DNA of 46,391 bases from a virus. Location of the stretch: the IMG/VR virus record IMGVR_UViG_3300042892_004472, positions 1 through 46,391 of that record. One strand, given 5' to 3'. Both the position numbers and the translations under genes were made by a program. Below the pieces are notes generated by a model, which saw only the letters and a list, made by a program, of their open reading frames with translations, had not been told where the DNA came from and ran no database searches. The stretch's first letter is position 1; every line of letters begins with the position of its first letter. Of the stretch, positions 1 to 5,792 are shown in pieces.

Positions 1-1
1 C

Positions 2-712
2 GTAAAACTCAGCAACACCGTTGTGTACGATGCATCGTTTAATTCAACGGGTGCGCTACTGTACCTAGATCCAGGAAATGTTGCCAGTTATCCTGGTTCT
101 GGAACCACATGGACTGATCTGTCAGGCAACAACAACACAGCCACCTTAGTGGGTAGTCCAACTTTTACCAGTGCTGGGCCGGCCAGTTATTTCTCACTCA
201 ACGGCACCGGCTCACAGTATGCGTCCACTGTCTCTAACAAATACAATCAAACCTATACTGGCAAAACTGTTATAGCGGCCATAAGAATCAATGCCAGTGC
301 TTGGACTCCCGGGCTTGACCAATACCGTGGAATATTTGGCACAAACACTGGTCTTAGAAATTTCAACACTTATATACACCACGACACTTCAAACAATCTA
401 CAAATACATTACAGTGCAGCCACGTTTGGCGGACTCAGCGACAATGTGTCAATCCCCGCAAACACCTGGGCCATTATTGCTGTTACGCAAACCACAGGCG
501 GTGTAGTAACTTTTTATTTCAACGGACAAGCAGTAGGAGCTGTGGCTGGGCAGACATTTGCTCAATATCAAAGTAGTTCAACTGAAAATGTAGGCAGAAC
601 CGACAACTTCTGGTATGGCGACGTTGGTGTCACTGCGGTATACGGGCGAGCCCTGACCGCTGATGAAATACAACAAAACTCTAACGCATTACAATTAACC
701 TACGGAATATAA
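2..712 (+). CDS. LamG/concanavalin A-like domain protein, 5' partial
   Basis: The reading frame is open from the window edge (codon at 2-4) to the TAA at 710-712, so the N-terminus lies outside. The visible part has the composition of a laminin-G-like (concanavalin A-like) jelly-roll: Asn/Thr/Gly-rich beta segments, a 'WTDLSGNNNTATL' opening, a central 'WTPGLDQYRGIFG' segment and a closing 'VYGRALTADEI' segment typical of LamG_3 domains. In phages such domains sit on tail fibres or other virion surface proteins and bind glycans; that role is inferred. A GTG at 23 and an ATG at 30 are internal rather than likely starts. A terminator follows at once at 723-743. Confidence 0.8.
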   Translation, partial: VKLSNTVVYDASFNSTGALLYLDPGNVASYPGSGTTWTDLSGNNNTATLVGSPTFTSAGPASYFSLNGTGSQYASTVSNKYNQTYTGKTVIAAIRINASAWTPGLDQYRGIFGTNTGLRNFNTYIHHDTSNNLQIHYSAATFGGLSDNVSIPANTWAIIAVTQTTGGVVTFYFNGQAVGAVAGQTFAQYQSSSTENVGRTDNFWYGDVGVTAVYGRALTADEIQQNSNALQLTYGI

Positions 713-722
713 AGACAAAGAA

Positions 723-743
723 AAACCCGCCTTAGGCGGGTTT
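723..743. terminator. bidirectional Rho-independent terminator
   Basis: Perfect 9-bp inverted repeat (AAACCCGCC, loop TTA, GGCGGGTTT) with A and T runs on the two sides. It lies between the convergent LamG gene (stop 712) and the minus-strand 68-aa gene (stop 767), so it can end transcription from both directions. Confidence 0.85.
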
Positions 744-766
744 GTATTTGATACACTGCTGTTGTA

Positions 767-973
767 TTACTTTGGCATGCTGTTTACAAAAGCATTCATC
801 ATGGTCATGGCCTGTTTCATAGCATCCTCCACTGACGGCTGTTGAACGCACCCAGCTTTGATGCCCTGTGCTTGCCATTCTTTGGCAGAGGTCTGGCAGG
901 CCTGCTGTGTTGCAAATGTTCCGGCCGGGGCAGGTGCAGCCGAGATTGTTGTCACTAATAGTAATGTCCACAT
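767..973 (-). CDS. small exported protein (68 aa)
   Basis: Encodes 68 aa. The start ATG (973-971) overlaps the TAA of the upstream SWIM gene in a TAATG junction, which decides the start; longer in-frame versions would run deep into the SWIM gene. The first ~18 residues (MWTLLLVTTISAAPAPAG) look like a short signal peptide or membrane anchor. Two Cys follow in a 'TQQACQTSAKEWQAQGIKAGC' pattern. That pattern recalls other small phage proteins starting MW-hydrophobic with a spaced Cys pair, including the 58-aa ORF at 23624. No function recognised. Last gene of the operon, before the terminator. Confidence 0.7.
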   Translation of the reverse strand: MWTLLLVTTISAAPAPAGTFATQQACQTSAKEWQAQGIKAGCVQQPSVEDAMKQAMTMMNAFVNSMPK

Positions 974-1317
974 TATGCTGTTTCCTTGATGTGTTTGCAG
1001 GCGCCACGAAACTTGAATCCCGGGCAAGAACAGGTCTGTTCGCCCTGGTACTCGGTCACAGTGTATTCTGCACCTTTTGAGCCGGCCACGGTCCAACTAC
1101 GACCCTGCGGTGTTTCCAAGTTTTTTGGAACAAAATTCCACGAATTCGGCACTTCCCGAAATCGGCGTCCTGTGGTGTAAAAACTGATGGGCTTTTTGAA
1201 CTCCTGGATCTGTGCAGTACCAGACCGAACATACGCAACCATTTTGTTACGGGCATCGTTGAGGAAATACACATGATTGGGATGTGTCCACTCAGTGGTT
1301 TCTTGTACCACTTTCAT
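973..1317 (-). CDS. SWIM zinc-finger protein (114 aa)
   Basis: The C-terminus carries a SWIM-type zinc-binding motif, CxC...CxH (residues CSCPGFKFRGACKH near 97-110), preceded by the usual beta-strand segment (WTVAGSKGAEYTVTEYQGEQ). SWIM domains bind DNA or proteins in bacteria, archaea and phages; the target here is unknown. The ATG overlaps the upstream stop (ATGA at 1314-1317) and the stop overlaps the next start, so it is translationally coupled inside a compact operon driven from the promoter at 2183-2211. Confidence 0.75.
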   Translation of the reverse strand: MKVVQETTEWTHPNHVYFLNDARNKMVAYVRSGTAQIQEFKKPISFYTTGRRFREVPNSWNFVPKNLETPQGRSWTVAGSKGAEYTVTEYQGEQTCSCPGFKFRGACKHIKETA

Positions 1318-1472
1318 GCTGGGTCCTGTTGGTCGTATCGCACACCCAACTCATTCAACACCGACACAATCTTGCCAACGCTGATTTTTAGTTTGCTGGC
1401 AATTTCGTCGGGCTCGAGTCCGTCGATGTACAGCTCTTGAATGTCGTAGTGCAGTTCGCTAAAATAACTCAT
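1314..1472 (-). CDS. small helix-turn-helix-like protein (52 aa)
   Basis: Start chosen at ATG 1472, giving MSYFSELHYDIQEL and 52 aa; a longer in-frame version reaching 1565 would overlap the lipoprotein gene. Residues ~7-44 (DIQELYIDGLEPDEIASKL... VGKIVSVLNELGV) look like a short trihelical HTH of the kind that counts on a 'GLxPxEIAxxL' turn. Possibly a phage transcription accessory factor (inference). Stop and next start overlap as ATGA. Confidence 0.6.
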   Translation of the reverse strand: MSYFSELHYDIQELYIDGLEPDEIASKLKISVGKIVSVLNELGVRYDQQDPA

Positions 1473-1488
1473 GATGATTTCCCAGTTG

Positions 1489-1611
1489 TTAAATTTTACG
1501 AATGTATTCGCCTGCGCGGCCAAGGTCTTGCCCGGCTCCGGACACTGCGCCACCAATGGTACCACAGCCAGTCAAGCTGATCAAAATCAATGCCAATGCA
1601 ATTTTACGCAT
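1489..1611 (-). CDS. entericidin-like lipoprotein (40 aa)
   Basis: A 40-aa ORF: basic N-terminus (MRKIALALILI), lipobox LTGC with the lipidated Cys at residue 16, then a short Gly/Ala-rich tail (GAVSGAGQDLGRAGEYI). This matches entericidin A/B (EcnAB) lipoproteins in length, lipobox position and the 'GAGxDxxxAGE' signature. Entericidins are outer-membrane-associated antidote/toxin lipopeptides in enterobacteria; the phage role is unknown. A ribosome site GGAGAG sits 6 nt before the ATG. The start overlaps the end of the 154-aa gene by 8 nt. Confidence 0.7.
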   Translation of the reverse strand: MRKIALALILISLTGCGTIGGAVSGAGQDLGRAGEYIRKI

Positions 1612-2068
1612 GTTCGGTCTCTCCAATTGCAGCCAATGCTTCTGCCAGGGCCACTAACTTACTACCCTTGTCGGGGCTACCACAATACCACACACCGTCC
1701 CGCATGATGTAGTAATACTCTGCGCCACAGGCCTCGACCTGATCCAGGAAGGCAGCAAAGGTGTGTGCCACTTTGAAGTCCACGCCTTCTTCGCCACGGT
1801 CACGACCGTAAAAAGTGGTCATGTTGCCGTAGAGTTTCTCATACGCTTCGTCTGACATGTCAGTGTCAAATCGACTGAATGGATGCTTCTCACCAATCTC
1901 TTTGCACAGGCTACTGATGTCGCCCAGCGCCACAAGGTTGTTGGCGCGGGCGCTGTCGTAATGCTTTTGCAGGATGGCTCCATTGTGCTCCAGGTAGCCA
2001 TCCCAATGACAGTAAACACTCTTAACAGTGTCACCGTGCATGACCCCAATTCGACTGTGTGTACCCAT
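1604..2068 (-). CDS. conserved phage protein (154 aa)
   Basis: Starts MGTHSRIGVMHGDTVKSVYCHWDGY, a pattern I recognise from small early genes of marine and other T4-like phages; no biochemical role is known. ATG 2068-2066 overlaps the stop of the 28-aa membrane peptide (TAATG), and a GGAG lies ~7 nt upstream. Soluble, mixed alpha/beta, C-terminus Ala-rich. Second gene of the operon from the 2183-2211 promoter. Confidence 0.75.
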   Translation of the reverse strand: MGTHSRIGVMHGDTVKSVYCHWDGYLEHNGAILQKHYDSARANNLVALGDISSLCKEIGEKHPFSRFDTDMSDEAYEKLYGNMTTFYGRDRGEEGVDFKVAHTFAAFLDQVEACGAEYYYIMRDGVWYCGSPDKGSKLVALAEALAAIGETEHA

Positions 2069-2154
2069 TAAAACTCTCCTTTGATCAACAAAACCAAACC
2101 CATAACAACAATGGGCATCAAAACAATAGCAAGATTAATCAGTGGTTGAATCAT
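2068..2154 (-). CDS. 28-aa single-span membrane peptide
   Basis: ATG at 2154-2152 preceded by AAGGA (2161-2165), stop TAA sharing bases with the next ATG. The product (MIQPLINLAIVLMPIVVMGL...KGEF) is almost entirely one hydrophobic helix. It is the first ORF after the promoter. Tiny single-helix peptides recur in this window. No function recognised. Confidence 0.6.
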   Translation of the reverse strand: MIQPLINLAIVLMPIVVMGLVLLIKGEF

Positions 2155-2182
2155 TGTGTTCCTTGTTGCTGTTTAAGTGTTA

Positions 2183-2211
2183 ATTATAGCAGATCGGCAA
2201 TTATTGGTCAA
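2183..2211 (-). promoter_or_regulatory. cassette promoter (TTGACC-17-TATAAT)
   Basis: Minus-strand sigma70-type promoter: -35 TTGACC (2206-2211), 17-bp spacer, -10 TATAAT (2183-2188). The leader (TTAACACTTAAACAGCAACAAGGA) is nearly identical to those of the other cassettes. Drives the operon 2154-767. The TGA stop of the upstream 108-aa gene is inside the -35 box. Confidence 0.85.
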
Positions 2212-2534
2212 TCGGCTCGTGAGCTCATGTATGCAGTGATGCCATGCGACTTAAGGACCTCGGCATAGGCTCTGGCGCCGGTTTCTTTGATGTCCATGCT
2301 TTGCGTGAAGCTGCCACCGGGATTCCAAAGTTGGAGTCCACCGCCGTATGCTTTGGTAAAGCCCACAGTTTTCAGCGCACGACCCAATTTGGTACTGGCC
2401 TTTTCGTGTACGCTGACCCAGGCAAAACCACAGTAACCAGGCTCGCCGTGTTGAGCACGGAAATCTGCTTCGGCTTGTTGTGCGGCGGCAACGGCAGTGT
2501 TATGGACGGATTCGATATTGTCTAGTGCGAACAT
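2208..2534 (-). CDS. conserved phage protein (108 aa)
   Basis: Ala/Glu-rich N-terminal helix (residues ~5-30), then 'GYCGFAWVSV' and 'GGGLQLWNPGG' segments and a C-terminal 'YAEVLKSHGI' helix. This layout matches a widespread uncharacterised small phage protein. AAGGAG stands ~8 nt before the ATG. Single gene between two cassette promoters; its stop codon is part of the downstream -35 element. Confidence 0.75.
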   Translation of the reverse strand: MFALDNIESVHNTAVAAAQQAEADFRAQHGEPGYCGFAWVSVHEKASTKLGRALKTVGFTKAYGGGLQLWNPGGSFTQSMDIKETGARAYAEVLKSHGITAYMSSRAD

Positions 2535-2564
2535 TCGGGACTCCTTGTTGCTGTTTAAGTGTTA

Positions 2565-2593
2565 ATTATAGCAGAACGGGAATTATTGGTCAA
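2565..2593 (-). promoter_or_regulatory. cassette promoter (TTGACC-17-TATAAT)
   Basis: -35 TTGACC (2588-2593), 17-bp spacer, -10 TATAAT (2565-2570), leader ending in AAGGAG. Drives the 108-aa gene. The end of the upstream 51-aa ORF runs through the -35 box. Confidence 0.85.
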
Positions 2594-2738
2594 CCAAATT
2601 CTGCGTCATCTTTTGTGCATTCATTGCACAGATTTCGCTCATGATCTTGAGAATTTTGATGGTGTTGGCCGCTGTGGCCTGGCCAGATTCCAGTACTTCC
2701 ACCGCAGTTTTCAAATAATTCAAATGTTGAACAGTCAT
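2583..2738 (-). CDS. small helical protein (51 aa)
   Basis: ATG 2738, stop TAA 2585-2583; 51 aa (MTVQHLNYLKTAVEVLESGQ...NLVDQ), predicted almost all helix. Chosen over an alternative frame giving a 96-aa ORF, because this frame has normal amphipathic helices and a start 5 nt after the stop of the upstream small gene. An AAGAG sequence is upstream. Its 3' end reads through the downstream promoter. Confidence 0.6.
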   Translation of the reverse strand: MTVQHLNYLKTAVEVLESGQATAANTIKILKIMSEICAMNAQKMTQNLVDQ

Positions 2739-2743
2739 AATGG

Positions 2744-2896
2744 TTACTCTTGAAATTGTCGAACATGTTTGACTCGTCGAGTGTACGCCACTCGTGACTG
2801 TTCAACACGGGGTTTGAACGGTGTGTCGCGGCTGTACAGTTCCACAGCTCGGCGCCGCTGACGCGGTAGTTGTATAACAAAGGATACAGTTTTCAT
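2744..2896 (-). CDS. basic 50-aa protein with ArfA-like C-terminus
   Basis: ATG 2896-2894, 5 nt after the previous stop, 50 aa. Highly basic. Residues ~17-44 (AVELYSRDTPFKPRVEQ then VAYTRRVKH) resemble the core of ArfA, whose family signature is helix, D-P-x-F-x-x-R-V-E, then a basic YxRKxKH ribosome-binding tail. ArfA rescues ribosomes stalled on mRNAs without a stop by recruiting RF2. The match is by eye and the KGKGS segment of ArfA is shortened here, so the call is tentative; a nucleic-acid-binding peptide is the alternative. Confidence 0.5.
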   Translation of the reverse strand: MKTVSFVIQLPRQRRRAVELYSRDTPFKPRVEQSRVAYTRRVKHVRQFQE

Positions 2897-2903
2897 AATA
2901 GTC

Positions 2904-3119
2904 TCAACCAAATTCTGCGTAGATTTCTTGTTCCACTTCGCGATTCAGCGCCGCAGCCAATTCCTGGGCCTGTTCCCAACCGTCAGCGGTGGGGTCAAAT
3001 TCGGCGCGGATATCGCTGGTGCGATTGCCCTCACCGTCGTCTGACAGCACTTCCGTTACCAGCCAGCTGGAAGATGCTACATCTTCACCACGATAAAACC
3101 GAACTTGAAACTGGCTCAT
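2904..3119 (-). CDS. small conserved phage protein (71 aa)
   Basis: MSQFQVRFYRGEDVASSSWLV... 71 aa, acidic; an early beta-hairpin and a C-terminal helix (WEQAQELAAALNREVEQEI). Preceded by AGGAG and the cassette promoter at 3150-3178. Ends AEFG-stop. No function recognised. Confidence 0.7.
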   Translation of the reverse strand: MSQFQVRFYRGEDVASSSWLVTEVLSDDGEGNRTSDIRAEFDPTADGWEQAQELAAALNREVEQEIYAEFG

Positions 3120-3149
3120 TTGCGACTCCTGTTTGCTGTTTATGTGTAT

Positions 3150-3178
3150 ATTATAGCAGATTGGTGAATAATGGTCAA
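3150..3178 (-). promoter_or_regulatory. cassette promoter (TTGACC-17-TATAAT)
   Basis: -35 TTGACC (3173-3178), 17-bp spacer, -10 TATAAT (3150-3155), leader ATACACATAAACAGCAAACAGGAG. The stop codon of the upstream 52-aa gene (TGA, 3177-3175) lies in the -35 box. Confidence 0.85.
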
Positions 3179-3333
3179 CCGTTGGTCAACTCACGCAATT
3201 TTTCAGCTATAGCAGCCTGCTTGATAAAAATGCTGCCACCGTAACGACCGTTACAGCTGATAAGAGTCAGCCACTCGTACTCGGCTGTCAAACGCTCGAT
3301 CTCTGCTGCCTTCTGTTCTGGTGTCATCTGCAT
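3175..3333 (-). CDS. small protein (52 aa)
   Basis: ATG 3333 with GGAG 5 nt upstream; 52 aa (MQMTPEQKAAEIERLTAEYE...), helix, short turn 'CNGRYGGS', helix. Single-gene cassette between two promoters. No function recognised. Confidence 0.65.
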   Translation of the reverse strand: MQMTPEQKAAEIERLTAEYEWLTLISCNGRYGGSIFIKQAAIAEKLRELTNG

Positions 3334-3361
3334 GTCTGCTCCGTTTGCTGTTTATGTGTAT

Positions 3362-3390
3362 ATTATAGCAAAACGGGAATTAATGGTCAA
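3362..3390 (-). promoter_or_regulatory. cassette promoter (TTGACC-17-TATAAT)
   Basis: -35 TTGACC (3385-3390), 17-bp spacer, -10 TATAAT (3362-3367). Drives the 52-aa gene. The TGA of the 213-aa gene (3389-3387) is embedded in the -35 box. Confidence 0.85.
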
Positions 3391-4028
3391 CCAGGTTCGT
3401 TTTTTGCATCTATGGAGTAAAACCAGTCATCTCCTGCTGACCACTTGCGTGTGCCATCCACTGTGAATATGGTCTGTGCGGCTTTAAAGTCTGGGAATTT
3501 GGTCACACCTGAGATCAAACTCTGATCATACCACAAGCATCGGTTGTTGGGCTGGCAAGCAAACTGCCCGTTTTCCAATCGAATAAAATTAAACGATTTG
3601 TGCTCTTCGGCCACTTCAGTAAAGCCGGTGTCCACATCCATGCCGTCAGCACAGAAGTCCACAGTGAACAGGTAGGTGCCGTAGTGCCACTGCCGATCCT
3701 TGCCCAGAAACTTCACACCCAGATTACGCAGACCAATTTTTTCAATGATAGTAAAACGATAACCCATGCAGTCCCAGAGTTGCAGGGTGTCTATGGGCAA
3801 TGTGCCTGTGTAGTTTTCTTGCCATACATAGGCATGGATCGGCAGTTTGTCGTAGAGTGCTCCGTAGTTGGGCAGTAAACTTTCAATACGAAACACCTGG
3901 CCTCTTAGTGCTTTGATACTGACCCAGATGGCTGGTTCCAGTTCGCCATGACCTTTTTCAAAGTTGTAGAGAAATTCTCGTTTTACCCAGCACTTGATGG
4001 GCGGTAGTGATCCTACTATGTAACTCAT
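3387..4028 (-). CDS. conserved phage protein (213 aa)
   Basis: Mixed alpha/beta soluble protein starting MSYIVGSLPPIKCWVKREFL, with a 'HAYVWQENYTG...LWDCMGYRF' centre and a C-terminal 'WSAGDDWFYSID' segment. I recognise it as a conserved gene of T4-like aquatic phages without assigned function. Start overlaps the preceding membrane-peptide stop (ATGA). Confidence 0.75.
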   Translation of the reverse strand: MSYIVGSLPPIKCWVKREFLYNFEKGHGELEPAIWVSIKALRGQVFRIESLLPNYGALYDKLPIHAYVWQENYTGTLPIDTLQLWDCMGYRFTIIEKIGLRNLGVKFLGKDRQWHYGTYLFTVDFCADGMDVDTGFTEVAEEHKSFNFIRLENGQFACQPNNRCLWYDQSLISGVTKFPDFKAAQTIFTVDGTRKWSAGDDWFYSIDAKNEPG

Positions 4029-4120
4029 TCTATGGTTGTCCTGTCATCCTGATTGGAACGGTATGCCATGTATAACACACCTACTATAACACCTAATAGG
4101 AATCCCCAAAAGAAGTTCAT
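4025..4120 (-). CDS. 31-aa membrane peptide, copy A of a duplicated pair
   Basis: ATG 4120, stop TGA 4027-4025 overlapping the next ATG. One membrane helix (NFFWGFLLGVIVGVLYMAYR) followed by a polar tail SNQDDRTTIE. Nearly the same peptide is encoded at 4348-4449, so the two are paralogues separated by the 75-aa gene. Confidence 0.65.
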   Translation of the reverse strand: MNFFWGFLLGVIVGVLYMAYRSNQDDRTTIE

Positions 4121-4344
4121 GCCATCACATCCAAATTGGGACGAACATTGTGCCGGGTCACAACTGCACGGTTATCATAAACTTCAATGCTGTTGTGATA
4201 GACCCTGGTGACCGTGGCACCATTGGGATAAGTGGTCTGTTGCCAGCTTTCCTGTTGCACAACACCTTTGCCCACAGTGGCAATGGGTAACACGCCAGTA
4301 AAGCTGTTGGCAAATTGAGTTACGGGCATGATGGAATCAGTCAT
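4117..4344 (-). CDS. hypothetical protein (75 aa)
   Basis: MTDSIMPVTQFANSFTG..., 75 aa, beta-rich middle (TVTRVYHNSIEVYDNRAVVTRH). Start 3 nt after the stop of membrane peptide B; its stop overlaps the start of membrane peptide A. Not recognised. Confidence 0.65.
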   Translation of the reverse strand: MTDSIMPVTQFANSFTGVLPIATVGKGVVQQESWQQTTYPNGATVTRVYHNSIEVYDNRAVVTRHNVRPNLDVMA

Positions 4345-4347
4345 GGT

Positions 4348-4449
4348 TCATTCCGTAGTTGTCCTGGAATCCAGATTAGAACGGTATGCCATGTACAGCA
4401 CTCCCACAACATACCCTAATAGGAATCCCCAAAATAAATCCCAAGTCAT
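4348..4449 (-). CDS. 33-aa membrane peptide, copy B of a duplicated pair
   Basis: ATG 4449 overlaps the stop of the 79-aa gene (ATGA). Product MTWDLFWGFLLGYVVGVLYM then AYRSNLDSRTTTE, about 70% identical to the 31-aa peptide at 4025-4120. One membrane span with a polar C-terminal tail. Tandem duplication with one gene between the copies. Confidence 0.65.
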   Translation of the reverse strand: MTWDLFWGFLLGYVVGVLYMAYRSNLDSRTTTE

Positions 4450-4685
4450 GGTTCAACTCCAAAATGTTCTCTAATCAAATCGCCCTGTGTCCCACCACCT
4501 TCGGCAAGTATCCAATCAACTCGGCCAGCACATTCTCGAACAATCAACTCGGCGAACTTTTCCATCTTAGTATCAACAAATTGAAACTGGTATATCAAGT
4601 CCTCAATGCCATAATGTCCTTTACCGACATTGTCCAAGGCATATTTTTCAGCCTGCTCAGCAAGTTCTCGAATTCGTTCGTTCAT
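4446..4685 (-). CDS. conserved phage protein (79 aa)
   Basis: MNERIRELAEQAEKYALDN... with a conserved 'EKFAELIVRECA' helix, a recurring small-gene family in T4-like phages; function unknown. Start overlaps the stop of the 70-aa gene (4682). Confidence 0.75.
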   Translation of the reverse strand: MNERIRELAEQAEKYALDNVGKGHYGIEDLIYQFQFVDTKMEKFAELIVRECAGRVDWILAEGGGTQGDLIREHFGVEP

Positions 4686-4894
4686 TTCGCAACTCCAAAA
4701 GCGTCAGCGTCAGCATCATCCAGTCGTTCAGCAATGTTCAGGAAGTTTTCGCAGTATTCTCGCATGAGATCGTAACTGCGTTTTTCGTCACGGCTCAGTT
4801 CCAGTTCAGCCATGGTCTCGGCCGCATCCATGGCCTCCAGGCACTGACGCAGATCGTTTGCGGTGTTTTGAAACATACAATAGCTCATGTTCAT
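4682..4894 (-). CDS. conserved phage protein (70 aa)
   Basis: Start placed at ATG 4894, 6 nt after AAGGAG (4901-4906); ATG 4888 (MSYCMFQNT) is also possible. The 'MSYCMFxNTxxDLxxC' opening is typical of a small family common in aquatic phages. Two acidic helices follow. First gene of the run 4894-3387 behind the promoter at 4925-4953. Confidence 0.7.
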   Translation of the reverse strand: MNMSYCMFQNTANDLRQCLEAMDAAETMAELELSRDEKRSYDLMREYCENFLNIAERLDDADADAFGVAK

Positions 4895-4924
4895 GACCAA
4901 CTCCTTGTTGCTGTTTATGCGTTA

Positions 4925-4953
4925 ATTATAGCAGAATGAGAATTATCAGTCAA
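4925..4953 (-). promoter_or_regulatory. cassette promoter (TTGACT-17-TATAAT)
   Basis: -35 TTGACT (4948-4953), 17-bp spacer, -10 TATAAT (4925-4930), leader TTAACGCATAAACAGCAACAAGGAG. The stop codon of the upstream 109-aa gene (4952-4950) is within the -35 box. Confidence 0.85.
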
Positions 4954-5279
4954 CTGCGGGCAATACGATAAGTGATGCCTTGTGCGGTAATTACTTTGGT
5001 AATGTTGCCTTGTGCGGTATAATCTTGTTCCAACAGAGCCAGTGTCTTGCGGTCGCGCACTTGAGCTTGATCCAATTTGATAGTCACAAACTTCTTGCGA
5101 TAAGTGAGAAAGGCACTCTTAACGGAGTACACCATTTCAAGACCCAACTTCATACGCTCGGCACGAATTTTTTGAGCCTCTGTGTAAAGAGTGCTGGCAG
5201 CATAACTTTTCACAGCCGCATCTCTGGCCGCAAGCCAGGCAAATGGTGCTGTTTTTGTATCCAATTCTGTTGCTTGCAT
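4950..5279 (-). CDS. hypothetical protein (109 aa)
   Basis: Start at ATG 5279 (MQATELDTKTAPF), preceded by AGGAG; a longer in-frame ORF to 5306 would start inside the promoter leader. Ala/Lys-rich helices (LAARDAAVKSYAASTL, AQKIRAERMKLGLEM) then a beta-rich end with Gln/Asp. Single-gene cassette. Not recognised. Confidence 0.65.
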   Translation of the reverse strand: MQATELDTKTAPFAWLAARDAAVKSYAASTLYTEAQKIRAERMKLGLEMVYSVKSAFLTYRKKFVTIKLDQAQVRDRKTLALLEQDYTAQGNITKVITAQGITYRIARS

Positions 5280-5308
5280 TGTGGCTCCTGTTTGCTGTTT
5301 ATGCATTA

Positions 5309-5337
5309 ATTATAGCAGAATGGGCATTTGGAGTCAA
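5309..5337 (-). promoter_or_regulatory. cassette promoter (TTGACT-17-TATAAT)
   Basis: -35 TTGACT (5332-5337), 17-bp spacer, -10 TATAAT (5309-5314), leader TTAATGCATAAACAGCAAACAGGAG. Located right after the terminator at 5347-5367. Confidence 0.85.
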
Positions 5338-5346
5338 CCAAAAGAA

Positions 5347-5367
5347 AACCCGCCAACCGGACGGGTT
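5347..5367 (-). terminator. Rho-independent terminator
   Basis: Inverted repeat AACCCG...CGGGTT (5347-5352 / 5362-5367) followed on the minus strand by TTTTCTTT. It lies just below the stop (5387) of the 43-aa gene and just above the next promoter. Confidence 0.7.
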
Positions 5368-5386
5368 GTTCACTAGCAAAAAAGTA

Positions 5387-5518
5387 TTACTTTTTGGCAG
5401 GTTTTTCCAGTGCAGCAATTTTTCCGGAATATGCACCGTTGGAACGATGAATTAGTCCTGTTTTGGTATAGGTAATGGTGCCGCCGGTGGCAGTGCAGAT
5501 TGTAACAGGAACAGTCAT
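5387..5518 (-). CDS. hypothetical small protein (43 aa)
   Basis: ATG 5518 gives 43 aa (MTVPVTICTATGGTITYTKT...KPAKK). An in-frame ATG at 5557, directly after the upstream stop (TAAATG), would add 13 residues; neither start has a strong ribosome site. Beta-rich, Thr-rich, basic C-terminus. Followed by a terminator. Not recognised. Confidence 0.55.
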   Translation of the reverse strand: MTVPVTICTATGGTITYTKTGLIHRSNGAYSGKIAALEKPAKK

Positions 5519-5557
5519 GGTTTTCTTTCTAGGGTTGATAACGGGATTGAAAATCAT

Positions 5558-5731
5558 TTAATAGATTTCTTTGATTACTTGATACTGCTCGGTGGGATAT
5601 TTTGTTTTGAATTCGTCAGTTTTCACAAAATCATTATATGCTTTTGCATCAAAAAACATCTTGCGGAACACACTTTTATGTTCACCTTTTGGTGTGACCG
5701 TAAGATAGACTGATTTTGCTTTGCCTGCCAT
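5558..5731 (-). CDS. small basic protein (57 aa)
   Basis: ATG 5731 with AAGGAG upstream; MAGKAKSVYLTVTPKGEHKS... 57 aa, Lys-rich, a beta-hairpin then a helix. First gene of a two-gene cassette. No function recognised. Confidence 0.65.
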   Translation of the reverse strand: MAGKAKSVYLTVTPKGEHKSVFRKMFFDAKAYNDFVKTDEFKTKYPTEQYQVIKEIY

Positions 5732-5755
5732 AGGACTCCTTGTTGCTAAGTGTTA

Positions 5756-5784
5756 ATTATACAACAAATGGATTTATCGGTCAA
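5756..5784 (-). promoter_or_regulatory. cassette promoter (TTGACC-17-TATAAT)
   Basis: -35 TTGACC (5779-5784), 17-bp spacer, -10 TATAAT (5756-5761), shortened leader TTAACACTTAGCAACAAGGAG. Drives the 57- and 43-aa genes. Confidence 0.85.
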
Positions 5785-5792
5785 CTGTTATT

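Noticed and set aside
2590-2880. 96-codon minus-strand frame covering two smaller genes
   Set aside because: The two smaller ORFs (2744-2896 and 2583-2738) have coupled starts and more natural protein composition; the 96-codon product is rich in His/Asn/Cys without pattern.
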